This document shows positions 46,118 through 56,050 of a stretch of DNA of 64,000 nt, piece after piece. The notes beneath the pieces are model-generated. The model worked only from the letters and a program-made list of their open reading frames with translations. It did not search any database and was not told where the DNA came from. The DNA comes from Lysobacter sp. FW306-1B-D06B. GTDB lineage: Bacteria; Pseudomonadota; Gammaproteobacteria; Xanthomonadales; Xanthomonadaceae. The translations under genes and the position numbers were made by a program. Each line of letters opens with the position of its first letter. The first letter of the stretch is position 1. The stretch lies in contig NZ_CP151802.1 of assembly GCF_038446665.1 (NCBI RefSeq), positions 2,170,001 through 2,234,000 of the forward strand. The letters run 5' to 3'.

Positions 46118-46141
46118 ACGCCGCGGTAACGCGGCGTTCTC
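46118..46141 (+). terminator. probable terminator after rng
   Basis: Stem ACGCCGCG (46118-46125) and CGCGGCGT (46130-46137), loop GTAA, followed by TCTCGT. The T-tract is weak, so termination may be partial, with some read-through into yhdP. Confidence 0.5.
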
Positions 46142-46209
46142 GTACGTGGCGGGAGAATGGCTGGATGCGCCATTCCGTCTCCCGGTTCCCTTTGCGCGCG
46201 AGCTGAACG

Positions 46210-49200
46210 ATGCCGACTCCGATGCGCCGCCGCATGCGCATGGCCCGTCGCGGGCTGGGCTATCTCGTCGCGCTCTCGCTGGTGCTGGTCGCGCTGGTGC
46301 TGGCGGTGGCGAGCCAGGTGCTGCCGTTGGCGGAGAGCAACCCGCAGCGCGTGGCCGCATGGTTGAGTGAACGCGCGGGCAGGCCGGTCTCGTTCGACAA
46401 GGTGCAGACCGCGTGGACGCGCCGCGGCCCGCTGTTGCGGCTGGACAACCTGCGCATCGGCGCGGGCGATTCGGCGTTCACCGTCGGCGACACGGAAATG
46501 CTCGTCTCCGTGTACGCCGGCCTGCTGCCGGGGCATGCGTTCTCCGAGCTGCGCCTGCGTGGACTGGACCTGACCCTGGAACGCGCCGCCGACGGTCGCT
46601 GGAAGGTGCGCGGCCTGCCGGGCCAGGAGCAGCCGCAGCGCGATCCGTTCTCCGCGTTGGAAGGACTGGGCGAGCTGCAGGTGATCGACGGCAAGATCAC
46701 CGTGATCGCGCCCAACCTGGGCATCAATGCGCAAGTCCCGCGCATCAACCTGCGCCTGCGTGTCGACGGTCCGCGCGTGCGCGCCGGCGTGCGTGCCTGG
46801 CCCAGCGTGAATTCGACAGGCGTTGCGTCCTCGACGCTGGACACGGTGCTCGATTTCGACCGCATCAAGGGCGACGGCCGCGCCTACATGGGCGCGCGCC
46901 GCGCCGATCTGGCGGCATGGGCGCCGCTGTTGCAGATCGCCGGCATCGGCAGCGAATCCGGCGAAGGCCGCGCGCAAGCCTGGGCCGAACTGCGCGACCA
47001 CCGCATCACCCAGGTCACCGCCGACGTCGCGCTCGAGCGCGTCGGCCTGCGCGGCGCGCCGCTCGCGGGCGGCGCGGTGCCGCGCGTCCAGTTCACGCGC
47101 GTGGCGGCGCTGGCGCGCTGGCGCGTCATCGACGGCGGCTGGCGCGTGGATGCCAAGACGCTGCGCATCGACACCGGCAAGGAAGCGCAGAAGCTCGACG
47201 GCCTCGTCGTCGCCGGTGGCCGCCGTTATGCGCTGCTCGCCGACCGCATCGATGCCGGTCCGCTGCTCACCGCCGCGTCCCTGAGCGATCACCTCGCACC
47301 GGGCCTGCGCGTGTGGCTGCACAACACGCGTCCGCGCGTTTCGCTGCAGAACGTCGAAGTGGCCGGCGTGCGTGGCGGTGGATTGCGCGCGCAGGCGCGC
47401 ATCGCGGCGTTCGGCTTCGACGCCGTCGGCAACGCGCCGGGCGTGAGCGGACTGGCCGGGCAATTCCTGGGCGATGCGGACGGCTTCGCGCTGCAGCTCG
47501 ATCCCGCCTCGCCGATGCGTTTCGACTGGCCGCGCGGATTCGGCGTCGCGCACACGGTGGCGTTGCAGGGTTCGGTCGCCGGATGGCGCGAAGGCAACGG
47601 CTGGCGCATCGGTACGCCGGCACTGGCCATCAAGGGCCCCGATTTCGGCGTGCATGCACGCGGTGGCCTGTGGTGGCAGGGCGACGGTTCGCGCCCGCGC
47701 ATCGACATCGCCGCCGACATCGATGAAACCCAGGTGCCCGTCGCCAAGGGCTTCTGGGTCCGCCACCTGATGTCGCCCAAGGTGGTGGATTGGCTGGATT
47801 CGGCGCTGGTCGGCGGGCGCCTGCGCGATGCGCACGCCGTGGTGTCCGGCGATCTGGACGACTGGCCGTTCCGCGATCGCAACGGCCTGTTCGAAGCGAC
47901 CGCGAAGCTCGACGGGGCGTCGGTCAAGTTCCAGCCCGACTGGCCGGCGGCGGAGAACCTCGACGCCGACGTGGCCTTCATCGCCGACGGCTTCACCGTG
48001 CAGGGACGCGGACGCATTGCGGGCGTGGCCATCGGCCAGATCCGCGCCGGCATCGATCATTACCGCGGCGGCGCACTCACCGTGCAGGCGCAAGGCGCCG
48101 CCGATGCGGCGCAGCTGCTCGAACTGCTGCGCCGAAGCCCGTTGCAGAAGGAACACGGCGAGACGCTCAAGAACGTCGTCGCCAGCGGCCCGGCCAAGGT
48201 CGGGTTCGACATGAACATGCCGCTGCATCCCAATGCGGTCACGGCGATCGGCGGCACCGTGCAGCTCGACAACGCCAAGCTGGGCGATCCGCGCTGGAAG
48301 CTCGACTTCGACCAGGTCAGCGGACGCGCCGAGTACGCGCGCGGCGGCTTCCGCGCCGACGGCCTGAAGGTGCGTCACGAGGGTCAGCCCGGCACGCTGT
48401 CGCTGCGCGCCGGCGAGGCGTTCGTGCGCGACAAGGGCAACGCGTTCGAAGCCGGCCTGGACGCGCAGATGGGCACGAAGGAACTGCTCGACCGCGCGCC
48501 TGAAATGGCGTGGCTGAAGCCGCACGTGGATGGGCGCTCGTCGTGGACGGTCGGCATCGCGATTCCCAAGGTCGCCGCCGGCAAGACCGCGCCGACGATG
48601 TTGCAGTTGCAGTCCAACCTGGTCGGCACCGCGCTCACGCTGCCCGAACCGTTGCGCAAGGACGCCGACGAATCGCTGGCGACGGCGGTGGAAACACCGT
48701 TGCCGATGGGCAGCGGCGACATTCGCGTGAACCTGGGCAACGTCATCGCGGTGCGCGCGCGCAGCCAGAACGGACAGACCGGCGTGCGCCTGGCGCTCGG
48801 CAGCAACCGCGTGGACGATGTGCCGCCCGCGCGCGGACTGGTGGCGACGGGCCGTGCGAACGAGCTGGATGCGATCGACTGGATCGCGCTGCTCGAAGGC
48901 GGCGGTGGCGGCGAAGGCCTGTCACTGCAACGCATCGACGTGACCGCGCAGCGCCTGAATCTGCTGGGAGGCGTGTTCAACGACACGCATCTGGTGGTGG
49001 TGCCGGCGGCACAGGGCGCCACTGCAGTTCAGGCGGAAGGCGCGGCGCTGCAGGGCGCGGTGCTGATTCCGGCGGCCGAAGGCGCGGCCATCGCCGGCCG
49101 TTTCGATCGCATGTACTGGCGCGCGCCGAAGCAACCCGCACCGCCCGCGGGCCTGCCGACACCGCCTCCGTCCGCGCCGCCTGCCGACGACGCGTTCAAT

Positions 49201-50052
49201 CCGGCGAAGATTCCGCCGCTCACGATCGACATCGCCGACCTGCGCGTGTCTGACGCGCGCCTGGGGGAAGCGAAGCTGCGCACGCTGCCGACCGCGACCG
49301 GCATGCGCATCGACCAGGTGCAGATGCGTTCGGACAAGCAGCGCATCGACGTGAGCGGCGACTGGAACGGACGCGGCGCGACCGCGCGCACCCAACTGGA
49401 CGTGCGCATCGACAGCCAGGACCTGGGCAGCCTGCTGGCCGGGTTCGGCATGGGCCGGCAGCTCGGCGGCGGCGTCGGGACGATGCACTTCGCGGCGGGT
49501 TGGGCGGGGAGCCCGGCGGCGTTCAACGTCGCTTCGCTCGACGGCAGCCTGGAGGCCGACATCCGCGACGGCCGCCTGCTGGAAGTCGAACCCGGCGCGG
49601 GCCGCGTGCTCGGCCTGCTGAGCCTGGCGCAACTGCCGCGCCGGCTGATGCTCGACTTCCGCGACTTCTTCAACAAGGGCTTCGCCTTCAACCGCGCCGG
49701 CGGCAAGGTGAACTTCGCCGGCGGCATGGCGCACAGCGACAACCTGTCCATTGATGGGCCGGCTGCGTCCATCGGCATTCGCGGCACGGCGAACCTGCGC
49801 GCGCAGACTTTCGACCAGACCATCGAAGTACGCCCGAAGGCCGGCAACCTGCTGACCGTGGCCGGAGCGATCGCCGCCGGCCCCGTCGGTGCCGCCATCG
49901 GCGCGGCAGCCAATGCGGTGCTGCAGAAACCCATCGGCGAGATGGCCTCGCGGACGTACCGCGTCACGGGGCCGTGGAAGGAGCCGAAGGTGGAGGTCGT
50001 GGGCAGCCAGTCCGGCCAGGCGAAGGCGGGAGAGCCGAAACCGGAGGGGTGA
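46210..50052 (+). CDS. yhdP: YhdP family AsmA-like protein
   Basis: 1280 residues. An N-terminal membrane anchor (GLGYLVALSLVLVALVLAVA, about 15-34) is followed by a very long periplasmic part with the AsmA/YhdP repeat-like beta structure, including RLNLRGLDLTLERA-type segments (LRLRGLDLTLERAADGRWKVRG) and the C-terminal VGTMHFAAGWAGSPAAFNVASLDGSLEADIRDGRLLEVEPGAGRVLGLLSLAQLPRRL motif in parts. YhdP, with TamB and YdbH, forms bridges for phospholipid movement to the outer membrane. Gene order maf-rng-yhdP-tldD matches E. coli. Confidence 0.95.
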   Translation: MPTPMRRRMRMARRGLGYLVALSLVLVALVLAVASQVLPLAESNPQRVAAWLSERAGRPVSFDKVQTAWTRRGPLLRLDNLRIGAGDSAFTVGDTEMLVSVYAGLLPGHAFSELRLRGLDLTLERAADGRWKVRGLPGQEQPQRDPFSALEGLGELQVIDGKITVIAPNLGINAQVPRINLRLRVDGPRVRAGVRAWPSVNSTGVASSTLDTVLDFDRIKGDGRAYMGARRADLAAWAPLLQIAGIGSESGEGRAQAWAELRDHRITQVTADVALERVGLRGAPLAGGAVPRVQFTRVAALARWRVIDGGWRVDAKTLRIDTGKEAQKLDGLVVAGGRRYALLADRIDAGPLLTAASLSDHLAPGLRVWLHNTRPRVSLQNVEVAGVRGGGLRAQARIAAFGFDAVGNAPGVSGLAGQFLGDADGFALQLDPASPMRFDWPRGFGVAHTVALQGSVAGWREGNGWRIGTPALAIKGPDFGVHARGGLWWQGDGSRPRIDIAADIDETQVPVAKGFWVRHLMSPKVVDWLDSALVGGRLRDAHAVVSGDLDDWPFRDRNGLFEATAKLDGASVKFQPDWPAAENLDADVAFIADGFTVQGRGRIAGVAIGQIRAGIDHYRGGALTVQAQGAADAAQLLELLRRSPLQKEHGETLKNVVASGPAKVGFDMNMPLHPNAVTAIGGTVQLDNAKLGDPRWKLDFDQVSGRAEYARGGFRADGLKVRHEGQPGTLSLRAGEAFVRDKGNAFEAGLDAQMGTKELLDRAPEMAWLKPHVDGRSSWTVGIAIPKVAAGKTAPTMLQLQSNLVGTALTLPEPLRKDADESLATAVETPLPMGSGDIRVNLGNVIAVRARSQNGQTGVRLALGSNRVDDVPPARGLVATGRANELDAIDWIALLEGGGGGEGLSLQRIDVTAQRLNLLGGVFNDTHLVVVPAAQGATAVQAEGAALQGAVLIPAAEGAAIAGRFDRMYWRAPKQPAPPAGLPTPPPSAPPADDAFNPAKIPPLTIDIADLRVSDARLGEAKLRTLPTATGMRIDQVQMRSDKQRIDVSGDWNGRGATARTQLDVRIDSQDLGSLLAGFGMGRQLGGGVGTMHFAAGWAGSPAAFNVASLDGSLEADIRDGRLLEVEPGAGRVLGLLSLAQLPRRLMLDFRDFFNKGFAFNRAGGKVNFAGGMAHSDNLSIDGPAASIGIRGTANLRAQTFDQTIEVRPKAGNLLTVAGAIAAGPVGAAIGAAANAVLQKPIGEMASRTYRVTGPWKEPKVEVVGSQSGQAKAGEPKPEG

Positions 50053-50094
50053 GCCGGCGCTGCCTGCGAACCACGGGTTCGCGCGCTGACGAAC

Positions 50095-50117
50095 GCCCGA
50101 GCGCTACGCGCTCGGGC
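50095..50117. other. perfect hairpin between yhdP and tldD
   Basis: GCCCGAGCGC-TAC-GCGCTCGGGC, a 10-bp perfect stem in the 291-nt gap between yhdP and tldD. No T-run follows, so it may be a Rho-dependent stop, an RNA 3'-end hairpin or a REP-like remnant. I see no other gene or element in this gap. Confidence 0.5.
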
Positions 50118-50343
50118 CGGGCGGGACGAGACGAGGGGAGAGGGGCAAGAAGCTGCTTTCGCGTGCCCCACACCGAAAATGCCGCGTTTCCTGCCGCCCG
50201 GCCGCCACGTGAAGCCGTTGCGTTCGCCGGTTGTGCCACCATCTCGTTCCTGACCCTCCACCGCCGTGTCCGCCGGGCTTTCCGGCCGGAACGCCGCATC
50301 CGCGCACGGCCCGTGGGCTCCCGATCCACTCCAGAGAAGCCGA

Positions 50344-51786
50344 ATGACCCTGCCCATCCAGATCGCCGAACACCGCCTGCTGCTGCCCGCCGGGCTCGAC
50401 GCGGCCGGGCTCGAACGCACCTTCGGCACGTTGCTCGGCCCGGGCGTGGATTTCGGCGACCTCTACTTCCAGCACGCGCGCCGCGAGAGCTGGACGGTGG
50501 AGGACGGCATCGTCAAGGACGGCGCGCATTCGATCGAGCAGGGCGTGGGCGTGCGCGCCATCAGCGGCGAGAAGACCGGCTTCGCCTATTCGGATGAAAT
50601 CAACACGCAGGCGTTGCTCGCCGCCTCCAAGTCGGCGCGTGCCATCGCCCGCGACGGCTCGGTGCAGGCGCCGCATTCGCTGGTGCGCGGCGGCGGTCGC
50701 GAACTCTACGTGCCCGAAGACCCCATCGACGGTTACGCCAACGAAGCCAAGGTCGAAGCGCTGCGTCGCGTCGACAAGCTGCTGCGCGCGGCCGATCCGC
50801 GCGTGCAGCAGGTGATGGTGAGCCTGTCCGGCGGCGTCGACACCATCCTGGTCGCGCGCAGCGACGGCGTGCTCGCCGCCGACGTGCGCCCGCTGGTGCG
50901 ATTGAACGTGCAGGTGATCGTCGAACAGAACGGCCGCCGCGAAAGTGGTTATGCCGGCGGTGGCGGTCGCTACAGCTATTCCGAACTGCTCGACGGCGAC
51001 AAGCCCGAGAAGCTCGCGCGCGAAGCATTGCGCCAGGCGCTGGTGAACCTGGAGGCGATCGACGCGCCGGCCGGCGTGATGCCGGTGGTGCTCGGCAGCG
51101 GCTGGCCGGGCGTGCTGCTGCACGAAGCGGTCGGCCACGGCCTGGAAGGCGACTTCAACCGCAAGGGCACCTCCACCTATGCCGGCCGCATGGGCCAGCG
51201 CGTGGCCTCGCCCGGCGTGACCATCGTCGACGACGGCACGCTGCCGGGACGTCGCGGTTCGCTCAACGTCGACGACGAAGGCACGCCGACCAACTGCACG
51301 ACGCTGATCGAGGACGGCGTGCTCGTGGGCTACATGCAGGACACGCTCAACGCGCGCCTGATGGGCATGGCGCCCACCGGCAACGGCCGTCGCGAATCCT
51401 TCGCGCACCTGCCGATGCCGCGCATGACCAACACCTACATGCTCGCCGGACAGCACGATCCGGAAGAGATGATCCGCTCGGTGAAGAAGGGCCTGTACGC
51501 GGTGAACTTCGGCGGCGGCCAGGTGGACATCACCAGCGGCAAGTACGTGTTCTCCGCGACCGAGGCCTACCTCATCGAGGACGGCAAGATCACCGCGCCG
51601 GTGAAGGGCGCCACGCTGATCGGCAACGGCCCTGAAACCATGCAGCGCGTGAAGATGATCGGCCACGACCTCGCGCTGGACGAAGGCGTCGGCGTATGCG
51701 GCAAGGACGGCCAGAGCGTGCCGGTGGGCGTGGGCCAGCCGTCGTTGCTGATCGACCAGCTGACGGTGGGCGGTACGCAGGCTTGA
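50344..51786 (+). CDS. tldD: metalloprotease TldD
   Basis: 480 residues; the ATG at 50344 has AGAGAAG just upstream, and a longer opening is not homologous. The metal-binding HEAVGH (His260, Glu261, His264) lies in [19 protein letters not shown], a TldD hallmark, with [21 protein letters not shown] and [12 protein letters not shown]. With TldE (PmbA, gene at 52697) it forms a heterodimeric protease that processes peptides such as microcin precursors and CcdA. Same region, separated by darP. Confidence 0.96.
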   Translation: MTLPIQIAEHRLLLPAGLDAAGLERTFGTLLGPGVDFGDLYFQHARRESWTVEDGIVKDGAHSIEQGVGVRAISGEKTGFAYSDEINTQALLAASKSARAIARDGSVQAPHSLVRGGGRELYVPEDPIDGYANEAKVEALRRVDKLLRAADPRVQQVMVSLSGGVDTILVARSDGVLAADVRPLVRLNVQVIVEQNGRRESGYAGGGGRYSYSELLDGDKPEKLAREALRQALVNLEAIDAPAGVMPVVLGSGWPGVLLHEAVGHGLEGDFNRKGTSTYAGRMGQRVASPGVTIVDDGTLPGRRGSLNVDDEGTPTNCTTLIEDGVLVGYMQDTLNARLMGMAPTGNGRRESFAHLPMPRMTNTYMLAGQHDPEEMIRSVKKGLYAVNFGGGQVDITSGKYVFSATEAYLIEDGKITAPVKGATLIGNGPETMQRVKMIGHDLALDEGVGVCGKDGQSVPVGVGQPSLLIDQLTVGGTQA

Positions 51787-51840
51787 TGCGGGGATTCAGG
51801 AGCGAGACGTGGCAATGGACCAAGCCGGACCCGGTCGCCT

Positions 51841-51946
51841 CGTCATCCCAGCAAAAGCTGGGATCCATGTTGCTTCTGCGTTCGACGCGCAGCGAATGAA
51901 GCTCGGCGTGAGATCAAGATGGATCCCAGCTTTTGCTGGGATGGCG
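51841..51946. repeat. inverted pair of REP-like elements, CATCCCAGCAAAAGCTGGGAT type
   Basis: CGTCATCCCAGCAAAAGCTG (from 51841, continuing GGATCCAT) and the inverted ATGGATCCCAGCTTTTGCTG (51919-51938, continuing GGATGGCG) form two facing palindromes about 50 nt apart. The stem uses CAGC(AAAA)GCTG rather than CCCCGC, so it is a variant of the family. It lies in the gap between the convergent tldD and darP. Confidence 0.75.
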
Positions 51947-51991
51947 AATCCTGCGATGGAGTTGACGTCTTTTCGGCAGGCGCCGCTCAGA

Positions 51992-52567
51992 TCAGTCCTG
52001 CAGGCGTTCGTCGGAGCCGTCGTCTTCGGCATCGTCCGCCGCGTTCGCGCCACCGAGAATCAACTCGCGCAGCTCCCGATACAGCTCGCGGAACGCGCGC
52101 GGCGGCTTGTTCTTGTTGCGCTCGTCCAGCGCGCTGCGGACCAGGGCGCGCAGATGCTGGCGGTCGGCCGTCGGGTATTCGTCGAGCAGTTGCGCCAGCG
52201 CCGCATCGCCGTCGGCGATCAGGCGCTCGCGCCACGCTTCGATGCGATGCATCGCCGCCACTTCGCGCCGCGCGGCCTCGCCGTCCTCGTCGAGCGCGTC
52301 GCGGATCGCCTCCAGCACCTCGTCGTCCTCGCGGCGCATCTGCTTGGCCAGGTACGCCAGCTGACGCTTGTGCGCGATGTTCGCGGTGATGCGCTTGCAC
52401 TCGCGGATGTGCGGCAGCAGCGAATCGGGCACGGGCAGCTTGGCCAGCTGCGCCTCCGTCAGCGACACCAGCTTCTCGCCCAGCGCCAGCACCTCCAGCG
52501 CCTCGCGCCGGTTCTGGCTGCGGCTGGGGCTGAAGAATTCACCGGTTTCGTCGTCTCTACCGCGCAT
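51992..52567 (-). CDS. darP: ribosome biogenesis factor DarP (YjgA)
   Basis: 191 residues. The family pattern is clear: [42 protein letters not shown], then [22 protein letters not shown] and [35 protein letters not shown]. It associates with late pre-50S ribosomal particles and helps rRNA maturation. It lies divergent from pmbA, the same neighbourhood (yjgA-pmbA) as in E. coli. A slightly acidic tail ([10 protein letters not shown]) ends the protein. Confidence 0.94.
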   Translation of the reverse strand: MRGRDDETGEFFSPSRSQNRREALEVLALGEKLVSLTEAQLAKLPVPDSLLPHIRECKRITANIAHKRQLAYLAKQMRREDDEVLEAIRDALDEDGEAARREVAAMHRIEAWRERLIADGDAALAQLLDEYPTADRQHLRALVRSALDERNKNKPPRAFRELYRELRELILGGANAADDAEDDGSDERLQD

Positions 52568-52696
52568 GGCGCACCTGTTGTTTCCAAAGTCTCCGGCACG
52601 GATTTTCGCGGATCGCCGCGGATAAAGCACTTCACACGGCTTTTCCGCGTTCATCCTGTGCAATCGCGCGCCTGAAAAACCCCGAAGGACCCCCTC

Positions 52697-54085
52697 TTGA
52701 GCCAGATCGCCACCCTGAACCCGACCGCCTACGCCGCCTCGCTCGGCGACAGCCACGCGCGCCTGGAGGCGCTCGCCGGCCTGTCCCAGCGCCTGCTGGA
52801 CCACTGCCGCGCGCGCGGCGCCACGCAGGCCGAGGTGTCGTGCTCGGAGGAATCCGGCCTCAGCGTCAATGTCCGCATGGGCGAGGTGGAGACGGTCGAG
52901 TCCACGCGCGACCGCGGCATCTCGGTCACCGTCTACTTCGGCCAGCGCAAGGGCAGCGCCAGCACCGCCGACCTGCGCGAGGACAGCCTGGATTCCACGG
53001 TCGAGCAGGCCTGCGCGATCGCCCGCCACACCGAGGACGATGCCGCCGCCGGCCTGGCCGACGCCGCGCTGATGGCGACGGACCTGCGCGAGTTCGATTC
53101 CTGGCATCCGTGGCCCATCGACGCCGACCGTGCGCTCGACCTGGCGCTGGCCTGCGAGCAGGCCGGCCGCGACTCCGATCCGCGCATCGAGAACTCCGAC
53201 GGCGCCTCGCTCGGCACCGGCGAGAGCATCAGCGTGTACGCCAACTCGCACGGTTTCATCGGCCGCGAGCGCAGCACGCAGCACAGCCTGGGCTGCGCGC
53301 TGATCGCCGGCCGCGGTGATGCGATGCAGCGCGACGGCTGGTACAGCATCGGCCTGTCGGCGGACGACCTGGAATCGGCCGCCACCATCGGCCGCAAGGC
53401 CGCGCAGCGCGCCGCCTCGCGTCTGGATCCGCGCCAGATCGCCACGGGCGAGTACCCCGTGCTGTTCGCCGCCGAAATGGCGCGTTCGCTCATCGGCCAC
53501 CTGCTCGGCGCGGTGTCCGGCGGCGCGCTCTATCGCCGCGCGAGTTTCCTCGTTGATTCGGCCGGGCAGCAGCTGTTCCCGGACTGGTTCGGCATCGACG
53601 AGCGCCCGTTCCTGCCGCGCGGTTATCGCTCCGCGTCGTTCGATGCCGAAGGCGTCGCCACGCGCGAATCGTCGCTGGTGAAGCACGGCGTGCTGGAGCG
53701 TTACATCCTGGGCAGCTATTCGGCGCGCAAGCTCGGCCTTGCGACGACGGCCAACGCCGGCGGCGTGCACAACCTGCAGGTCGAGGCGAACGCGGGCGAT
53801 TTCGAATCGATGCTGCGCGGCATGGGCCGCGGGCTGCTCGTCACCGAGCTGATGGGGCAGGGCGTGAACAACGTCACCGGCGATTACTCGCGCGGCGCGG
53901 CGGGCTTCTGGATCGAGGACGGCCAGATCCAGTATCCGGTCGATGGCATCACGGTGGCGGGCAATCTCAAGTCGATGTTCGCGGCGATCGAGGCCGTGGG
54001 CAGTGACGTCGACCCGCGTTCACACGTGCGCACCGGCTCCATCCTGGTCGGCCGCATGACGGTGGCCGGCGAGTCGGAAAGCTGA
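52697..54085 (+). CDS. pmbA: metalloprotease subunit PmbA (TldE)
   Basis: 462 residues started at a TTG (52697) with AAGGA about 8 nt upstream. TldE family pattern: [63 protein letters not shown] and [37 protein letters not shown]. It lacks the metal-binding HExxxH of TldD, as expected, and is the partner of the TldD encoded at 50344. Divergent from darP, from which it is separated by 129 nt. Confidence 0.95.
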   Translation: MSQIATLNPTAYAASLGDSHARLEALAGLSQRLLDHCRARGATQAEVSCSEESGLSVNVRMGEVETVESTRDRGISVTVYFGQRKGSASTADLREDSLDSTVEQACAIARHTEDDAAAGLADAALMATDLREFDSWHPWPIDADRALDLALACEQAGRDSDPRIENSDGASLGTGESISVYANSHGFIGRERSTQHSLGCALIAGRGDAMQRDGWYSIGLSADDLESAATIGRKAAQRAASRLDPRQIATGEYPVLFAAEMARSLIGHLLGAVSGGALYRRASFLVDSAGQQLFPDWFGIDERPFLPRGYRSASFDAEGVATRESSLVKHGVLERYILGSYSARKLGLATTANAGGVHNLQVEANAGDFESMLRGMGRGLLVTELMGQGVNNVTGDYSRGAAGFWIEDGQIQYPVDGITVAGNLKSMFAAIEAVGSDVDPRSHVRTGSILVGRMTVAGESES

Positions 54086-54176
54086 GCCTCGCGCTGCGGC
54101 GGCGCATGACCTGCGCCGCTTGACCTGTCATCGGGCCGGGCGGAAAGTGGGGCTGTCCATTCAGGGAGCAACCGGC

Positions 54177-54629
54177 ATGAGCGAAAATCCGTTCGACCCG
54201 AGCCAGACCTCCACACCACCGCCGCCACCGTCGCCGTCGCAGGATCATCCCAGCGGCGTGGCCGCCGAGCAGCGGCAGTGGGCGATGTTCGCGCATCTGT
54301 CGGCGATCGCCGGTGCGGTGCTGACCTCCGGCGTCGGCGCCTGGGGCACCTTCCTCGGCCCGCTGATCATCTGGCTGATCAAGAAGGACACGATGCCCTT
54401 CGTCGACGACCAGGCGAAGGAAGCGCTCAACTTCAACATCACCGTGGCGATCGTGTTCTTCGCGTTGTGGGTGCTGGTGTTCGTGACGCTGGGGATCGGG
54501 TTCCTGATCGCGATTCCGGCGTGGTTCGTGATCGGCATCGCGTGGCTGGTGTTCACCATCGTCGCGGCGATCAAGGCCAACGATGGCGTGGCGTACCGTT
54601 ATCCCTTCACGTTGCGGTTGGTGAAGTAG
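54177..54629 (+). CDS. DUF4870 domain membrane protein
   Basis: 150 residues. A Pro/Ser-rich N-terminal stretch (about 1-36) is followed by AEQRQWAMFAHLSAIAGAVLTSGVGAWGTFLGPLIIWLI, a KKDTMPFVDDQAKEALNF loop and two more hydrophobic helices, the DUF4870 (Tic20-like) pattern. GGGAG precedes the ATG. Function unknown; it follows pmbA by about 90 nt and ends in a terminator. Confidence 0.88.
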   Translation: MSENPFDPSQTSTPPPPPSPSQDHPSGVAAEQRQWAMFAHLSAIAGAVLTSGVGAWGTFLGPLIIWLIKKDTMPFVDDQAKEALNFNITVAIVFFALWVLVFVTLGIGFLIAIPAWFVIGIAWLVFTIVAAIKANDGVAYRYPFTLRLVK

Positions 54630-54659
54630 GCGACGCGTCGAAGACTCGTTTGAAAAGAG

Positions 54660-54693
54660 AACGCCCGCTTCATTGAAGCGGGCGTTTTCTTTG
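54660..54693 (+). terminator. rho-independent terminator after the DUF4870 gene
   Basis: Perfect 12-bp stem AACGCCCGCTTC (54660-54671) and GAAGCGGGCGTT (54675-54686), loop ATT, followed by TTCTTTG. Confidence 0.9.
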
Positions 54694-54700
54694 TGGTGTC

Positions 54701-54797
54701 CGTCATTCCAGCTTTCGCTGGAATGACGTGATGTGTCGGACGAAGTGAAGTGTCTGATGGCGTGACAGCCTGGGTCCCGGCCTTCGCCGGGATGACG
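54701..54797. repeat. two REP-like palindromes
   Basis: CGTCATTCCAGCTTTCGCTG continuing GAATGACG (54701-54728) is a perfect palindrome around TTTCG; CTGGGTCCCGGCCTTCGCCG continuing GGATGACG (54770-54797) is a second copy of the GGTCCCGGCCTTCGCCGGGAT type. Both lie just after the DUF4870 terminator. Confidence 0.75.
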
Positions 54798-54856
54798 ATA
54801 TCGGACGCACCGCGAGCGCCCGCGTCCGCATCCCCACCCGCATCCGCGTGCGCTCC

Positions 54857-55732
54857 TCAGCGATCGCGTTCGATCGCCATCCGCCCCAGCGCAGCCAGCG
54901 TGTTCGCGCGTTCTCCGAACGGTGCCAGCGCCTCGTCCATGGCGCGACGCAGTTCGTCCAGACGCGCGCGCGAGGCGTCCAGGCCGATCAGCGCGGGGAA
55001 GGTCGCCTTGTCCTGCGCGATGTCCTTGCCGGCGGTCTTGCCGAGCGTGGCGCTGTCGCCTTCGATGTCGAGGATGTCGTCGCGCACCTGGAAGGCCAGG
55101 CCCAGCGCGGCGGCGTAACGGTCCAGGCGTTCGATCTCATCGCCCGAAGCACCGCCGCACAGCGCGCCCATGCGCACGGCAGCGCGAATGAGCGCGCCGG
55201 TCTTGAGCGAATGCAGGCGTTCCAGCGCCTGCACCGGCAGCGAAGCGCCGTTGCCCGTCGCGGCCAGGTCCAGCGCCTGGCCGCCGCACATGCCGGCCGC
55301 GCCGGAGGCGACGGCGAGCGTGCGCAGCAACTCCACGCGCGTCGCGTCGGGCGCGTCGGTCGATGCGAGCACTTCGAACGCCAGCGATTGCAGCGCGTCG
55401 CCGGCGAGGATCGCGGTGGCTTCGTCGAAGGCGACGTGCACCGTCGGCTGGCCGCGACGCAGGGCGTCGTCGTCCATCGCCGGCAGATCGTCGTGCACCA
55501 GCGAGTAGGCGTGGATCAGTTCGACCGCGACCGCCGGTGCGTCCAGCGCGTCGGCGTTCGCGCCGAACGTGGCGCCGGCGGCGTACACGAGCAACGGCCG
55601 CATGCGCTTGCCGCCGAGCAGCACGGCGTGGCGCATCGCCGCGTGCAGGCGCTGCGGCGGCGAGTGCGGATCGGGCAGGGCACGGTGCAGCGCGGCGTCG
55701 GCGCGTTCGCGCCAGCGCGCGAGGTCAGACAT
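54857..55732 (-). CDS. ispA: farnesyl diphosphate synthase
   Basis: 291 residues. First aspartate-rich motif DDLPAMDD (81-88) and second DDILD (218-222), with [14 protein letters not shown] near the N terminus, characteristic of short-chain prenyl synthases. It makes farnesyl diphosphate from isopentenyl and dimethylallyl diphosphate. Its ATG overlaps the xseB end by 8 nt, and the order tilS-xseB-ispA on the minus strand makes an operon. Identification as IspA rather than a longer-chain synthase follows from length and from the adjacent xseB, a common pairing in gammaproteobacteria. Confidence 0.94.
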   Translation of the reverse strand: MSDLARWRERADAALHRALPDPHSPPQRLHAAMRHAVLLGGKRMRPLLVYAAGATFGANADALDAPAVAVELIHAYSLVHDDLPAMDDDALRRGQPTVHVAFDEATAILAGDALQSLAFEVLASTDAPDATRVELLRTLAVASGAAGMCGGQALDLAATGNGASLPVQALERLHSLKTGALIRAAVRMGALCGGASGDEIERLDRYAAALGLAFQVRDDILDIEGDSATLGKTAGKDIAQDKATFPALIGLDASRARLDELRRAMDEALAPFGERANTLAALGRMAIERDR

Positions 55733-56018
55733 CGCCGGGGCTCTGTCCGTTCTGCAGGGGCGGCGTGGAGAACGGCTCCCCGCTTGCGGGCTGCTGCGGG
55801 TCGCTGAGCAGGCGCACGCGCAATTCGGCTTCTTCCAGCGCGCTCTGGCAGCGGCGGTACAGGCCGACGCCGCGTTCGTACGCGGCCAGCGAGTCTTCCA
55901 GGCTCATCTCGCCGTGTTCCATCTTCTCCACCAGCTGTTCGAGCGCGTCCAGGGACTGCTCGAAATCGCTGACGGGCGAGGTGGCCGGCGCGTCTTCGGA
56001 GGCGGGTTTGCGGGGCAT
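55725..56018 (-). CDS. xseB: exodeoxyribonuclease VII small subunit
   Basis: 97 residues from ATG 56018. The conserved XseB core is seen in [47 protein letters not shown]. It forms ExoVII with the XseA large subunit, which is not in this window, and degrades single-stranded DNA. A short N-terminal extension and a Pro-rich tail make it a little longer than the 80-residue E. coli protein. It overlaps ispA by 8 nt and follows tilS by 32 nt. Confidence 0.93.
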   Translation of the reverse strand: MPRKPASEDAPATSPVSDFEQSLDALEQLVEKMEHGEMSLEDSLAAYERGVGLYRRCQSALEEAELRVRLLSDPQQPASGEPFSTPPLQNGQSPGDV

Positions 56019-56050
56019 GCGTGAAGTGTGCGACCGCGCCCCGGCGGGGG

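Noticed and set aside
45970..48525. 851-residue minus-strand frame opposite rng and yhdP
   Set aside because: Antisense shadow of yhdP; no domain or ribosome site.
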